A stretch of DNA of 64,000 nucleotides from Gonocerus acuteangulatus. Lineage: Eukaryota; Arthropoda; Insecta; Hemiptera; Coreidae. The notes below the pieces were generated by a model, which was not told the DNA's origin, did no database searches, and worked only from the letters and a program-made list of their open reading frames with translations. This document shows, one piece after another, positions 43,801 through 54,370 of the stretch. The translations under genes were made by a program, and so were the position numbers. The stretch lies in contig OX328130.1 of assembly GCA_946811695.1 (NCBI GenBank), positions 69,675,973 to 69,739,972 on the forward strand, written 5' to 3'. Position 1 is the stretch's first letter; every line of letters starts with the position of its first letter.

Positions 43801-43938
43801 TTATCGAATCTGAAATATATTTGTCAACATCCATATTATCATGTGGACTAATTCCGAATATTTTACAAATATTGTTCCGCAATGACGATAGAAATGCATT
43901 CCAATCTGCATTTTTAGTGTTATAAATTAAGTTTTAAA
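40817..43938 (-). mobile_element. 5'-truncated R1-like LINE with 16-bp TSD
   Basis: GACTGTTTTACAGGTT flanks the insert at 40801-40816 and 43939-43954. The low end shows a short T-run (poly(A) on the element strand). The endonuclease is missing, consistent with 5' truncation during target-primed reverse transcription. Confidence 0.9.
41066..43882 (-). pseudogene. R1-like LINE ORF2 (RT and RNase H), frameshifted
   Basis: The long ORF (43882-41954, 642 aa) covers the linker and full RT: KYAPWWSDNLTILRKETNRL, NKTPGIGRITPVIFK, FRPISLINTGGKVLEKII, ILVSLDIKGAFDNAW, LGTPQGSSCSPLLWNLIVDQ and the catalytic VAFADDIVVLA, all intact. After a frameshift comes RNase H in two overlapping frames (VYTDGSKDGEDVGCAF; NTDSQVLINKL, FNWVKAHAGVIGNEIADFQA), then a C-terminal piece (THLIYDCRQTAHIRRE, 41380-41066). 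PQGSSCSPLLWNL and a C-terminal RNase H fit an R1-related lineage; the exact clade needs a tree. It is moderately old: only a few breaks, but no endonuclease. Confidence 0.88.
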
Positions 43939-44049
43939 GACTGTTTTACAGGTTATGAAGGATAACAAACAATGTTATTTGTAAACAAACATATTTTAAT
44001 CCTTTTTCTCTCTCTTTTTTGTATATTTTACATTCATTAGGCATTACAT

Positions 44050-44708
44050 ACTATGCGTTTCCCCTGGCTATGCTACGCTCCGCTCCCTCAAGAAGATATG
44101 AAAACCCTAGTCAATCCAACTCGCAATTAATAGAATTACATTAATTTTACCGACCCTAGTCTATCCAACTCGCTAAAATTAATAGGATTCCATTAATTTT
44201 TCCGAGTAAGAAACCAAACCCTTTTTCTTTGTCTGGAACATCGCGAACTAATTGTAAACTCATTCTCACTAACATAAGCAGAGCTTTTTCATAAACAATA
44301 GCTAATTCACTGTTGAAGGTTACTTTACTCCCAGCAAGAACCAAAGCAAATTGGTCATCGGAATCCTCCAATAGGAAGGCAAAGGAGTTATGCGCATGCG
44401 CTGAATCACTAATACAATCTCTACTGCTACTTTAAAAGTAACTGGATGTGGTCTTCGCAAAAAGACCCGGGAAGTCGATCCTGAAAAAGTGTTGTCCAAG
44501 TATTTCCGCACGCACAGCACGTATGCCCATAAGCGACATGATACGACATAGCACGTATGTTCATAAGCGACATGTTACAACAGGTGAGGACGCTCAAATT
44601 TTTCAAATAACATTTATTTGCTTGCTAATCTTACATAATAGAATTTTAGCGAGTTGGATTGGCTAGGGGTTTTGATATTTTCTTGAGCGAGCGGAAACGC
44701 ATAGCACG
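44050..44708. mobile_element. Inverted-repeat element with subterminal repeats
   Basis: The left arm (44050-44124: ACTATGCGTTTCC, CTCAAGAAGATATGAAAACC, CAATCCAACTCGC) is inverted at 44642-44708. A second partial copy of the inner motif (GACCCTAGTCTATCCAACTC) lies at 44150. Near the right end AGCACGTATGCCCATAAGCG is repeated about three times (44517, 44551, 44701). The element carries the 44156-44371 ORF and probably is a deleted DNA transposon. Confidence 0.6.
44156..44371 (-). pseudogene. ORF without ATG, possible transposase first exon
   Basis: The frame, open from before 44371, reads SFAFLLEDSDDQFALVLAGS, then KVTF, NSELAIVYEKALLMLVRMSL and VRDVPDKEKGF. The first half is also found on the minus strand at 445-520, where it runs into GTACTTACG in place of the rest. 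The context inside an inverted-repeat element suggests the acidic amino terminus of a transposase. The family was not recognised and no start codon was found. Confidence 0.3.
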
Positions 44709-44995
44709 TATGCCCAAAAGCGACAATTTACGACCAAGTCAGCTACCACAAGGTGAGTCTAAATTTCAATTACACTTCGTCATTCAGGACTATTGCGCAT
44801 GCGCGTGTTTACAAATTCGCCGTTACCCCGTCTTTTATAACCTCCATAACAGTGAACTTTAGTGTTTCATAACTTCTTTCCTAGTGAAAAGCGAGCTTTT
44901 TTTTTAACGGATTCGTGTTTAGTGCATCAAAATACGTTATAGTGCAAAGTTTCAAAAGGATCGGCGTGGAGACCACGCTCCTTGACATTTACCTA

Positions 44996-45409
44996 TCTTT
45001 GTTACTCTGCTTTTAAGAATCTAGAAATGACTATTTCTAGGGCATAATCTATTTGTAATTGAAATTTGGTCATTAATGAGACTTATTATTAATGGGTATA
45101 CATTGTAAGTATAAAGTTTACATATAATCGTAAATAAATAACTCATTAAAAAATTATGATTAGTTGAATAATTTTGGAGAAAAAGAAAGATAGAAACAGT
45201 AAGAAGGTAGAAACCCATTTACAAAAGAGAAATTTGATTCGAATCCAGTTGAGCAGCAAAGATATTCAATTATTTATCTCCATCTGTCTTCCTTTTCCCA
45301 AATGATTCATTTTTATAACATTGTGACCCCTTTTAGCGCAGTTCCTCCCTACCTTCATACGGAGAACTTGTTTATGAGGTTGACCTCACGACTTAATCCG
45401 GAAGCGCGG
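44996..45409 (+). repeat. Segmental duplication block (copy 2)
   Basis: Matches 1041-1456. The boundary to upstream DNA is about 44995. Confidence 0.75.
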
Positions 45410-45660
45410 ACTAGAAACTTTCTTGATTCAGACCCCAGAGATCACAAAAATATAGGTGGTTCAAATTTGTATATATATATATTATATGTTCACTCTCTCA
45501 CAAGCTCAAAAATGGTTCGATTATGATGAAATTTAGTACAAAAATCTGACAACTAATTTAAAAGGTCAAGTTCGTTAACCAGCAGAATCCGCCCACTGGA
45601 AGATGGTGTTTGGGGCAAAATTTGCGCAAAAAAAAAAACGTAACATTTACGTTTTTGAGT
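45303..45660 (+). repeat. (TA)n-bearing repeat module
   Basis: Contains the CAGTTCCTCCCTACC hairpin region, GACTAGAAACTTTCTTGATT, AGATCACAAAAATATAGGTG, a short TA tract, then CTCAAAAATGGTTCGATTAT and AAGTTCGTTAACCAGCAGAA. Same order as the copies at 45786 and 57670. Confidence 0.7.
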
Positions 45661-45785
45661 TCATATGCTTGCAGGTTCTTGTTTTATAGGTTTCTTAACA
45701 TTGGAAAACGAATGAAACCATTTTTAAGGCGATATCTGTAAGCGTTTTTGATAAAAGGGGAAAAAATGTTCTTTTAAGTCATTAT

Positions 45786-45919
45786 TAACACGGTTACTCC
45801 CTATCTCCATAGGGAGAACCCGCTTATGAGGTTGACCTCATGACGCGATCCGGACGTGCCGACTAGAAACTTTCTCGTTTCAGACCCTATAGATCACGAA
45901 AATATAGGTGGCTAAAATT

Positions 45920-45980
<61 letters not shown>

Positions 45981-46560
45981 TTGTCTGTTCACGCTCTAGC
46001 AAGCTCAAAAATGGTCCAATTTTGATGAAATATGGTACAAAAATCTGTCGTCTGATTTGAAAGGTCAAGTTCGTTAGCCAGCAGAATCCGCCTACTGGAA
46101 GATAGTGTTTATGGCGAAATTCGCGCAAAAAAATTCGTAACGCTTACGTTTTTGAGTTTATATGCTCATTTATGTTTCTTAACATAGGAAAACGAATGAA
46201 ACCATTTTCAAGGCGATATCTCTAACCGTTGAGAAAAGTGGAATCAATGTTTTTGTAAGTCATTATTTTTTTGTGGGTACTTAGAATCGCGGGATTCAGT
46301 TGAAATATTTTCTACATCTTGGAAATTAATTCCACCCGATATATTTATATGTTGGTTATATTTGGAGTTAAGGAAGTATGCGAAAACATTTTTTTTATTA
46401 ATAGACATGAAAAGTTTTCGGATCTTTATACATTTTTCGTAAATATCTCGATAACGGTTGGGAAATCGTGGTAAGTGGAAGGTGACCATTCGAATGCTTA
46501 CTAAATTCTCTACAAAAAATGTTCTGAAACAATATTCGATGGGGCAACGTCAATCAGAGA
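45786..46560 (+). repeat. (TA)n-bearing repeat module, longest copy
   Basis: Order: CTCCATAGGGAG hairpin, GAGGTTGACCTCATGACGCG, CTAGAAACTTTCTCGTTTCA, about 28 TA units (45921-45978), GGTCCAATTTTGATGAAAT, CCAGCAGAATCCGCC, AACGAATGAAACCATTTTCA, GTTAAGGAAGTATGCGAAAA and ATTCTCTACAAAAAATG. No ORF belongs to it. Confidence 0.75.
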
Positions 46561-46581
46561 TATAAGCGCTTAAAGCTTAAA

Positions 46582-48060
46582 AACGTCCGTCACGCAGGAG
46601 CTGCATAACTAAGCACTTTCCTCAGAATTTGGGTAGTGTAGACTGCTTTCCAGAACAATTTGCTTAAAATATCCTACATAAATAAAATAAAAACGTGAAT
46701 AGTTCTCATTTTGTAATGAGTAACTGATCAATTATTAATTTGCATCCAGAGTTATGTTTACACATGGTACCTACTACACTACGTAATAAATACAAAAATC
46801 CTCATATTATCGTATTTTGATCTAACGCAGGAACAGGATACAGTCACTCTAGTGGTAGAAAGCGCTCCTTGCGGCGGCTTTGTGAACCTACGTCTGCCGG
46901 CTTTTCTATTCAAATATATTACAAATTAAACCCCCGCTTTCCGATTGACCGATTCAGCTCATTTTTACAATACTTCTTTCTCATGAGTTACCCACGACGT
47001 ATACCGCGTTTCGTTACAATACAGCAGAAATTACGACCGGTATGAGTATATTAAGAATTTGGGTCCGGAGTAAACCCCCCCCCCTTCTAATGAACCGATT
47101 TAGTTTATTTTTGCAACACATATTTACCTGTAGATTACCACTACGAATACCGAGTTTCGTCGAAATATACCAAAAATCACGGCTGGTAGTGGCGAATTGG
47201 TATTGTGGGTCCGGAGTAAACCCCCCCTTCTAATGAACCGATTTAGTTCATTTTTATATCTCACTTTTCTCTCTATATTAACACTACGAATACCAAGTTT
47301 CGTTGAAATCCAGCCGTGATTTTTGGTATATTTCGATGAAACTCGGTATTCGTAGTGGTAATCCACAGGTAAATAACTGTTGTAAAAATAAACTAAATCG
47401 GTTCATTAGGAGGTGGGGTTTACTCCGGACCCACAATACCAATTCGCCTCTACCAGCCGTGATTTTTGGTATATTTCGACGAAACTCGGTATTCGTAGTG
47501 GTAATCTACAGGTAAATATGTGTTGTAAAAATAAACTAAATCGGTTCATTAGAAGGGGGGGTTTACTCTTGACCCAAATTCTTAATATACTCATACCGGT
47601 CGTAATTTCTGCTGTATTGTAACGAAACGCGGTATACGTCGTGGGTAACTCATGAGAAAGAAGTATTGTAAAAATGAGCTGAATCGGTCAATCGGAAAGC
47701 GGGGGTTTAGTTTGTAATATATTTCAATAGAAAAGCCCGTCAGACGTAGGTTCACAAAGCCGCCGCAAGGAGCGCTTTCTACCACTAGAGTGACTGTATC
47801 CTGTTCCTGCATTAGATCAAAATACGATAATATGAGGTTTTTTGTATTTGTTACGTAGTGTAATAGGTACCATGTGTAAACATAACTCTGGAAGCAAATT
47901 ATTAATTGATCAGTTACTCATTACAAATTTAAAAGAGAACTATTCTTGTTTTTATTTTATTTATGTAGGATATTTTAAGCCAATTGTTCTGGAAAGCAAT
48001 CTACACTACCCAAATTCTGAGGAAAGTGCTTAGTTATGCAGCTCCTGCGTGACGGACTTT
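46582..48060. mobile_element. 1.48-kb palindromic foldback element
   Basis: The arms of about 700 bases are inverted: GTCCGTCACGCAGGAGCTGC at 46585 pairs with GCAGCTCCTGCGTGACGGAC ending at 48057, and pairing continues through CTTTCCTCAGAATTTGGGTA, GTGACTGTATCCTG and GCGGTATACGTCGTGGG to about 47320. Toward the centre is a ~145-bp unit (TTCTAATGAACCGATTTAG, CCACTACGAATACC, AATCACGGCTGGTA) present about twice per arm. TTAA lies close to both ends. Small ORFs in the arms mirror each other and are not genes. Confidence 0.85.
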
Positions 48061-48325
48061 TAATTAGTTGTTTTTGTTTGAAATTGTATTTGTCCATAAA
48101 ATTGCTATTTTAGTCAAATAAGCCAAGAAACTATTGGTAATAATTTTGGAGTGACTGTGGTAATCAAGATGGCTGTGGCTAATCATGATGGTCAATACAT
48201 ACGTTTGTTTTGAATTCGCCTGTCTACATAACCATCCTCATACTACTACAACTGATGTTATCATTATTTCTTATATTATAGAAAGATTTAACCCACGAGA
48301 GAATTGACTTTTATTTGCCCTGAAC

Positions 48326-48354
48326 GGCGCTAATGACCTAGATGTAGATGCGCC

Positions 48355-48410
<56 letters not shown>
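48326..48410 (+). mobile_element. 35-bp retroposon tail with ~54-base poly(A)
   Basis: GGCGCTAATGACC and TAGATGTAGATGCGCC are followed by an unbroken A run to 48410. TTGCC lies on both sides (48316 and 48411). The related segment near 25100 lacks it. This is an extremely 5'-truncated copy. Confidence 0.8.
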
Positions 48411-48413
<3 letters not shown>

Positions 48414-49001
48414 CCATGAAGCACATATTTACAGTTGATTTAACAGTAAAACGAATTTGCTAGTAAAACAAGAAACTTAAAATGGCAACAAATTTTCGGT
48501 TGTTTGGAATAGAGCCTAGACTATGTTTTCAGTAAATAATTGTATTGACATATATAGCTTTCCTCAAGAATAAAGATTAAGAATTATCCGCTTCTTTGTA
48601 AGTTGGCTACTGAAAGTTTCCTGTTATTTGTGATTCCTAATCTATTCCATTTCTTCGAGATGTACTGTTCCTGCGAGTCGGACTTTTTTCTTTTAATACT
48701 TTATTTAAATAGGCAGAAGGTCATGCATATATAAAACTCGTCAACTTTATGTGCTTTATTTATACCTTTACATGTTTCGTGTCCTTTGACGCCTCTTGAG
48801 GAGCAACTAATTATATGTACATAAATTTAGCGTTAGCTAAGGAAGACCTTCCATGTCATACTGATAATAATAGTAACGTCCACCTATTTAAATAATATAT
48901 TTTCCCCTATGATTCAGTGTCTTACTTTTTGGTAATATAGCTCCCACAGAAACAAATAAATATAATGTATTAACTTGAGACTAATCTCTTACTTTTTTCA
49001 G

Positions 49002-49076
49002 AGCTCGAGGAGGAAAATTCGGGAGTGAAAGAGGAGCCTGGACTTGACTTTCTAGAAGAAATGCAAGAAGTTGAAG
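49002..49076 (+). CDS. Zinc-finger gene copy 2, acidic exon A
   Basis: 75 bases with the same TTTTTTCAG acceptor and GTAGAAC donor as copy 1. It encodes EEENSGVKEEPGLDFLEEM and QEVE in phase 1; Pro becomes Leu in FLEE and Lys becomes Glu in EEEN. The reading frame is intact and joins exon B (53599). The intron is 4.5 kb here against 17 kb in copy 1, because 12.8 kb seems to be deleted at 51397. As in copy 1 no first exon is known. Confidence 0.6.
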
Positions 49077-50289
49077 GTAGAACAGTAGATTTGTTCTATT
49101 ATCTTTAACTGGAGGTCCTCATCCAGGATGTTTGCACTGGTTAATGTATTAAAAACTTTACATCTTGGTAAGGAAATATTGATGTAGAGGTTATTGCTCG
49201 AGAACAATGATAGACATTCACAATTGATTACAGCGTGGTTCCTCCCTCCTTCCATAGGAAGGAACCCCTCTTATAAGGATGACCTCATAACGCAATCCGT
49301 AAGTGCTGGCTAGAAAATTTATCATTTCGGAACGCATAGATAACAAAAGTAATGGCGGTTCAAATTTCTTCCATGTACAAATAGCGATCCGTTAGTATTT
49401 TATTATATGTATATGTTTAGCTGGGTAGTGGCTTACAGTAAACCATTCCTAGTCCAAACCATAATACCAAACGTTGGTACAATATAATAAAATGAATATG
49501 AGGAAATATAAAAAACAATGATTAGCCAAATACCGTTTAATTAATTTTGTCTTTAAACAAAGTATACTCATATGAGAGATAGCACATTTAATCTAATTGA
49601 CAACAGCATATAAGTGACACTTATTTGGAATCATATGTGAAAGAAAGGGAAAGGACAAATAAAATAATACTGATAATAATTAATCTCTTCAAAAATCTTA
49701 AACACCAGAAATAATAATAATAATAATAATAATATGGATTATTACCCAATAAAATTCAGATCGTAATTATTTTCAACACAAATTAACCGTACACTTATTT
49801 TCCTTATACTCCTTATAATTTAAGTAATAAAATGTTTTAACTTATTTTTTGTTTTGTTTGGTGCATCTACATCTAAGGTCATTAGCACCTTCTCTATTAT
49901 TAACACTTCTTTTGAGAAAATACAATAATTAAGGCTGACAAAGACTTCTACCAATTTAAAGCATTCACTTCACTCACTACCTGCCAATCTCTTTTATCTT
50001 AAACTTAAAAGAAACAGACTTTGAATAGGGTCGAGAATTTACGAGAGCACCCGAACCCAGCCGATAGGCACTTAAAGAAAACCTACAACAACTAACTTAC
50101 GTGCTAATGTTAAAGTACATTTTTACAAAGAAAATAAGACAATGTTGGCCACAACATTCGAACCACTAGGGACTGATAAAAAATTTCGAATTATCCAAAA
50201 TTCAAATTACAAATGTTCTTGAAAATAAAGAATTAAAAAATCAAACTTCGTATTTTCAGATTTTTTAATTTCAAAAAAATATATATTTT

Positions 50290-50571
50290 TTATTTAAATA
50301 AAAACAAAAATTTCATAAATTGATGATTACGTACGTAAGTAATAAATAATATATCATAAAAGGAAAAATAAAAGTCTATTGTTTTGAAAAAAAAGACATT
50401 TTCATAGGCAAGAAGGTTTTCTTTATTTTTAAGGCAAGTTGATAAAGTGTTAGGAGAAATTCCAAAGTCCTTGGAAATTTCAGATTTTTTCTTTATTTTT
50501 TTTTCTACTTCTTTTCCGCAGTTATTTTCACTGACAATGTTAAAGTTTTACAACTTCTAGGCTTCGACGTC
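50290..50571 (-). pseudogene. Pogo/Tigger helix-turn-helix fragment (copy 2, broken)
   Basis: Paralogue of 3548-3829. The ATG is ACG here and the region around KEVEKTIKKK carries a frameshift, so no ORF remains. The rest (SEISKDFGISPNTLSTCLKN) is still readable. Lack of selection on both copies supports a dead transposon fragment. Confidence 0.65.
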
Positions 50572-50783
50572 TTAAATCAACAACTCACTGAACTGTACTA
50601 GACCAGAAATTCAAGGAGCAAACAGTACAACAGATCGAGGCGCTGACTGACATATAACTGTATAAGAAATGAAGATAGGAGAGAATTCTAGGATAAAACA
50701 TAGGATGGTGTATGTAACTACAACGCCTGGAATGGAGGAAGGGCAACCCATAACTTTGCAGAACTCCTAGAATCCAAGAACTA

Positions 50784-51397
50784 CAGCCCTGGCCAAATTT
50801 TATTGTACACCTATTATCTGGGTTGTATTTCCATTATTCCGAGATAAAGACATTGGGATAATTTGGGTACCTAAAACTAAAAACAAATCTCCTTTTGAAA
50901 TGATTTTATTAGAAGCATAAGCTTTATAATATTTTTTTTAAAGATTTATTCAGTTAAAAGTTTGCCAAATTTAATTGTACACTTAAAAATGAATTCAAAA
51001 ACAAAAAATTAATTAAAAACTAGTAATCAATGGTATTACCATTTAGTTTAATATGATTTAAGACTCTTCTCTTCATTGAGCAGAACTCATTTTTCAATTA
51101 TTGTGGCTTTATGATTTTAATATTGTTAGCTGCTTTTAAAAGAGCGTGCCATAATTATTCTTCGTTTTGGTACGCTCCTTTCTAGTAAACTTCTGCAGAT
51201 AGTGCCTGCAAATAATTTTTGATAGCCTTAAGGTCTGGAGATCGTGCTGGCAACAACCCCTGTTTTGTCACTCTGGAAGTATGAACGGGTGAATTATCTT
51301 GCAAAATGTATATTTTCTTTCTAGGGACAAAGATTTCATCCAGACCAAGACTTTTCCTCGCAACAGTGTTAAATACAGCTGGCTATTAATTTGCCCA
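50784..51397. mobile_element. Tc1-like transposon, truncated copy 2
   Basis: Left TIR CAGCCCTGGCCAAATTTTAT next to TA, as at 4043. Similarity stops at 51397 inside the transposase, where a short TG repeat begins. The right half was lost together with everything corresponding to 4660-17468 of copy 1. Confidence 0.85.
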
Positions 51398-51859
51398 GAG
51401 TGTGTGTGTGTTTAGAAATATTGTAATGATATATTACATTCACAAAAACCTTTTTGAATTCAAAATAGTCATTGAGAGTTTGAAAAGCCCGCAAAAAACC
51501 ACAAATCCTAATATACTTCTAACATCGTATTATATACGATCTAAATTTATAATATTTCTGGACCATGCTGATGTACAATAGGTGTAAATTAAATGTACAT
51601 TCAAACAATAATAAATTAATCATTTTAGAATTACAAAATAATAATTGTTATCTAAATAGTAAACCGACAAAATGCAGAAGGTGGTGGGAGAAAACGTCAT
51701 ATTTTTCCCGCTAACAGCTCTCGTCTAAGTCTAGCCCACCACGGAGTACAGAGTCTCAGTGAGTCTATTTTAGTTTTTTCTACCACAGTCTAGTCTATGT
51801 CCATCCTCAACAGAGTAAGGAGTCTTACAGCGTACAGATTGCAAACCCTCTCATATTGT

Positions 51860-51862
<3 letters not shown>
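51398..51862. other. Unique filler at the copy 2 deletion junction
   Basis: A 465-base stretch without a gene or named repeat. Similarity to copy 1 resumes in the following microsatellite. Confidence 0.5.

Positions 51863-51922
<60 letters not shown>
51863..51922. repeat. (TA)n(TG)n microsatellite, copy 2
   Basis: Counterpart of 17469-17522, at the 3' end of the minus-strand LINE. Confidence 0.9.
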
Positions 51923-53398
51923 AATTTATTTTGGCTTAAGCAAGAATACTAGCAGGCCCACAGGGTTTGTTTGGTTTTTCCTGCTGTCTTGCGAATATGC
52001 TCCTGCCAGTTAAGTTTGGAGTCTAACATAACACCCAAGTACTTCACTGTCTTGGAAAAACTTCAGTTGTGGCCTGACAGGCTAGGTGTACCAGTTTCCT
52101 CTTCAAAGTGAATGGCACCAATGTTATTTTCTGTGGGTTAATTCTAAGGTACTTCTCCTGACACCACTCATCAACCGAAAACAGCGCTGTCCAGCAGTTC
52201 ACTCACGGTTGATTGCACCTTGCGAACCACCATAATTACCAGATCATCTGCATATGCTTGTGCTGAGAAGCCCTGATTCTTCAGCTTCGTCAGCAGTGTA
52301 TCCACCACTAGACACCATAGGAGAGGAGAGGACGCCCCCCTGGAGACATCCTGTCCTAGGTACAACATTCTTGCAGTAGTTCCCCTCTGTCAGCCTAATA
52401 ATGCGGTTCCTCAGAAGGTTGACAGTCCAGTACATGACGAATTCTTCGACCTCTTTCTCAATCATGGCTTCTTCGACTGCCTTTGATAGGGGTGCAGTCG
52501 AAGGCTCCCTCCACATCAAGAAACAAGCACAGAGCAATTTCCTTGTACTGTAATGCTTGCTCCAGTCAGTACACGAGATGGTGGAGAGCCAATTCGCATG
52601 ACTTGCCAGACTGGTACGCCAGATGTTCATTAAGTGGGTTCCGTCTTAACGCAGTGTCTCTTATGTGCCTGTCTATGATCTTCTCCAGTGTCTTCAGTAG
52701 GAAGGATGATAGACAGATTGGCCTGTAATCCTTTGCATACAGGTGTGACGCTCTACCCTGTTTGGGAATGAAACAGAGTTTGGCCACTCTCCAGGTCATC
52801 ACCAAACTACTCCTGAAGAGTTTTTGGAGCATTGGCATAATTATATCTACCCCATGCTGCAAGAAAGCGGGATATATGCCATCTAGGCCCAGGGATTTAT
52901 ATGGTTTAAACGTTCCAATGGCCTATCTGACGTGTGCTGCCTTGACAATCTCCCTCGCATGCCTCCGGATTACCTCGTCTGATAGGATAGTCATCTACTT
53001 CGTCTGAGTTATCCTCCTCGCTAGTTGGAATATGAGTAGCGAGGTATAGTTCATGGTTTCTTCCACCGATTCCGTATAGGCATCAGCCTTCTTAACAGTC
53101 CCAATAAGTTTTGTGGGGCTGTTGGCTAGTACCTTATGAAGTCTTGAGTATTCCGTGACACTGTTCACTTCTGTGCAGAATTTCCTCCATGACTCTCTCT
53201 TAGCTTTCCTCACAGCTGTGTTGTTCTGTGACAATTTCTTCCTGTATTCCTCCCTGGTGACTTTGCGTTTGGCTCTGTTGAAGAGCTTCCTTGATCACTC
53301 CTGAGTCTGGATAGATTCCCGTTCCACCGGGAGGAACAGCTGTTGGTCACCACTGTTTTTCCAGCACAGGTACCTTCAAAAGCCACATTATGAAATCC
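51923..53398 (-). pseudogene. R1/Jockey-type LINE fragment (copy 2)
   Basis: Paralogue of 17523-19045 with the same RT boxes (KDYRPICLSSFLLKTLEKII, TLLTKLKNQGFSAQAYADDL, EEFVMYWTVNLLRNRIIRLT). It keeps YRPICL where copy 1 has YGPICL. It has its own frameshifts and small deletions, for example GHIP missing near 52798. Both copies are dead, with decay continuing after duplication. Confidence 0.85.
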
Positions 53399-53598
53399 AG
53401 AATTATATTCCGGAAATAAAAATAATGGGACAGGGACAAATAAATAAAAATTTACTTTAAAAATATATTTGGCAAAATAAATTTAAAATTAAAAAATTGT
53501 TAATAAGAAATATTCATACTGTGAGTATATAACCTATCTACTCAATATTCCGTAATTTTAAATGTTGGTTTTTTCTGAGTAATTCCTGTTTCTTACAG

Positions 53599-53670
53599 GA
53601 ATAAGGACCTACACACATATAAAAGAGGAAGAAGAGCTTAATTTACCTTTGGAATCTGAGCAGCTTGAAG
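53599..53670 (+). CDS. Zinc-finger gene copy 2, acidic exon B
   Basis: 72 bases, acceptor TTTCTTACAG, donor GTAGATAA, phase 1 at both ends. The 24 encoded residues (IRTYTHIKEEEELNLPLESE plus QLE) are the same as in copy 1. Perfect conservation of residues while introns have changed suggests the exon was under constraint or that duplication is recent. Confidence 0.65.
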
Positions 53671-54370
53671 GTAGATAATACAAATCACTATTTGTATAAC
53701 TTATATTCATATAATATTAAAAAATAAATGTAAGTTCTTAGGTTTAGGCTAGAAAACGCTGTTAGCCTGTTGATGGGTATTTTTTTTTTTTTTTTATTAT
53801 TAATTTTTGCCTACCTATTTAAACCAAAACTTCTAAAGCTTTGGAAATATCATCCTTTATTAGTACTAACATGTAAATTTGACTAAGCAATAAGATCCAT
53901 GTAAATGAATAGAGCATATTTTCTGTATTCTTTCCATGGAGAACTTGTTTACTTTGATGTGACTCATTTTAATAACATTTATACTTAAAGTATTCTTTTG
54001 TTTATGTATGTTTGTAAAGCTGTGCATGGTTGTATTCCGCCATTTCTGTGTGATGTTAGCCGCTAATTTCTCATAAATTTGAATGTCTTCACTTTGACCA
54101 AATGTAACAGTTAACAAATAGTTCTATATTCATCCAAAGGACTCTAGGACACTTTCTGGTGAGAAAATAAAATATGTGTTTAATACTATTAAGTGCGAAG
54201 AATAATATTTAAATGTCTATAAAGAGCTATGTATACTGTTGCTTTTAAAGTTTATTAGGTGCTAATGCTCTTTGGCTAATAATGTTTATTTTTAGATATA
54301 CATTATATTTTATTCTCTTTCATGTTCTATTTTTTTATTTATTTATTTATTATTTTTTTTTTTTTTACAG

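Noticed and set aside
46844..47812. Pairs of similar ORFs on opposite strands
   Set aside because: They mirror each other because of the palindrome; codon composition does not favour either strand.
54322..54370. ATG upstream of the copy 2 finger exon
   Set aside because: The resulting amino terminus is the translated T-rich acceptor tract; the conserved exon boundary and copy 1 show that splicing joins at 54371.
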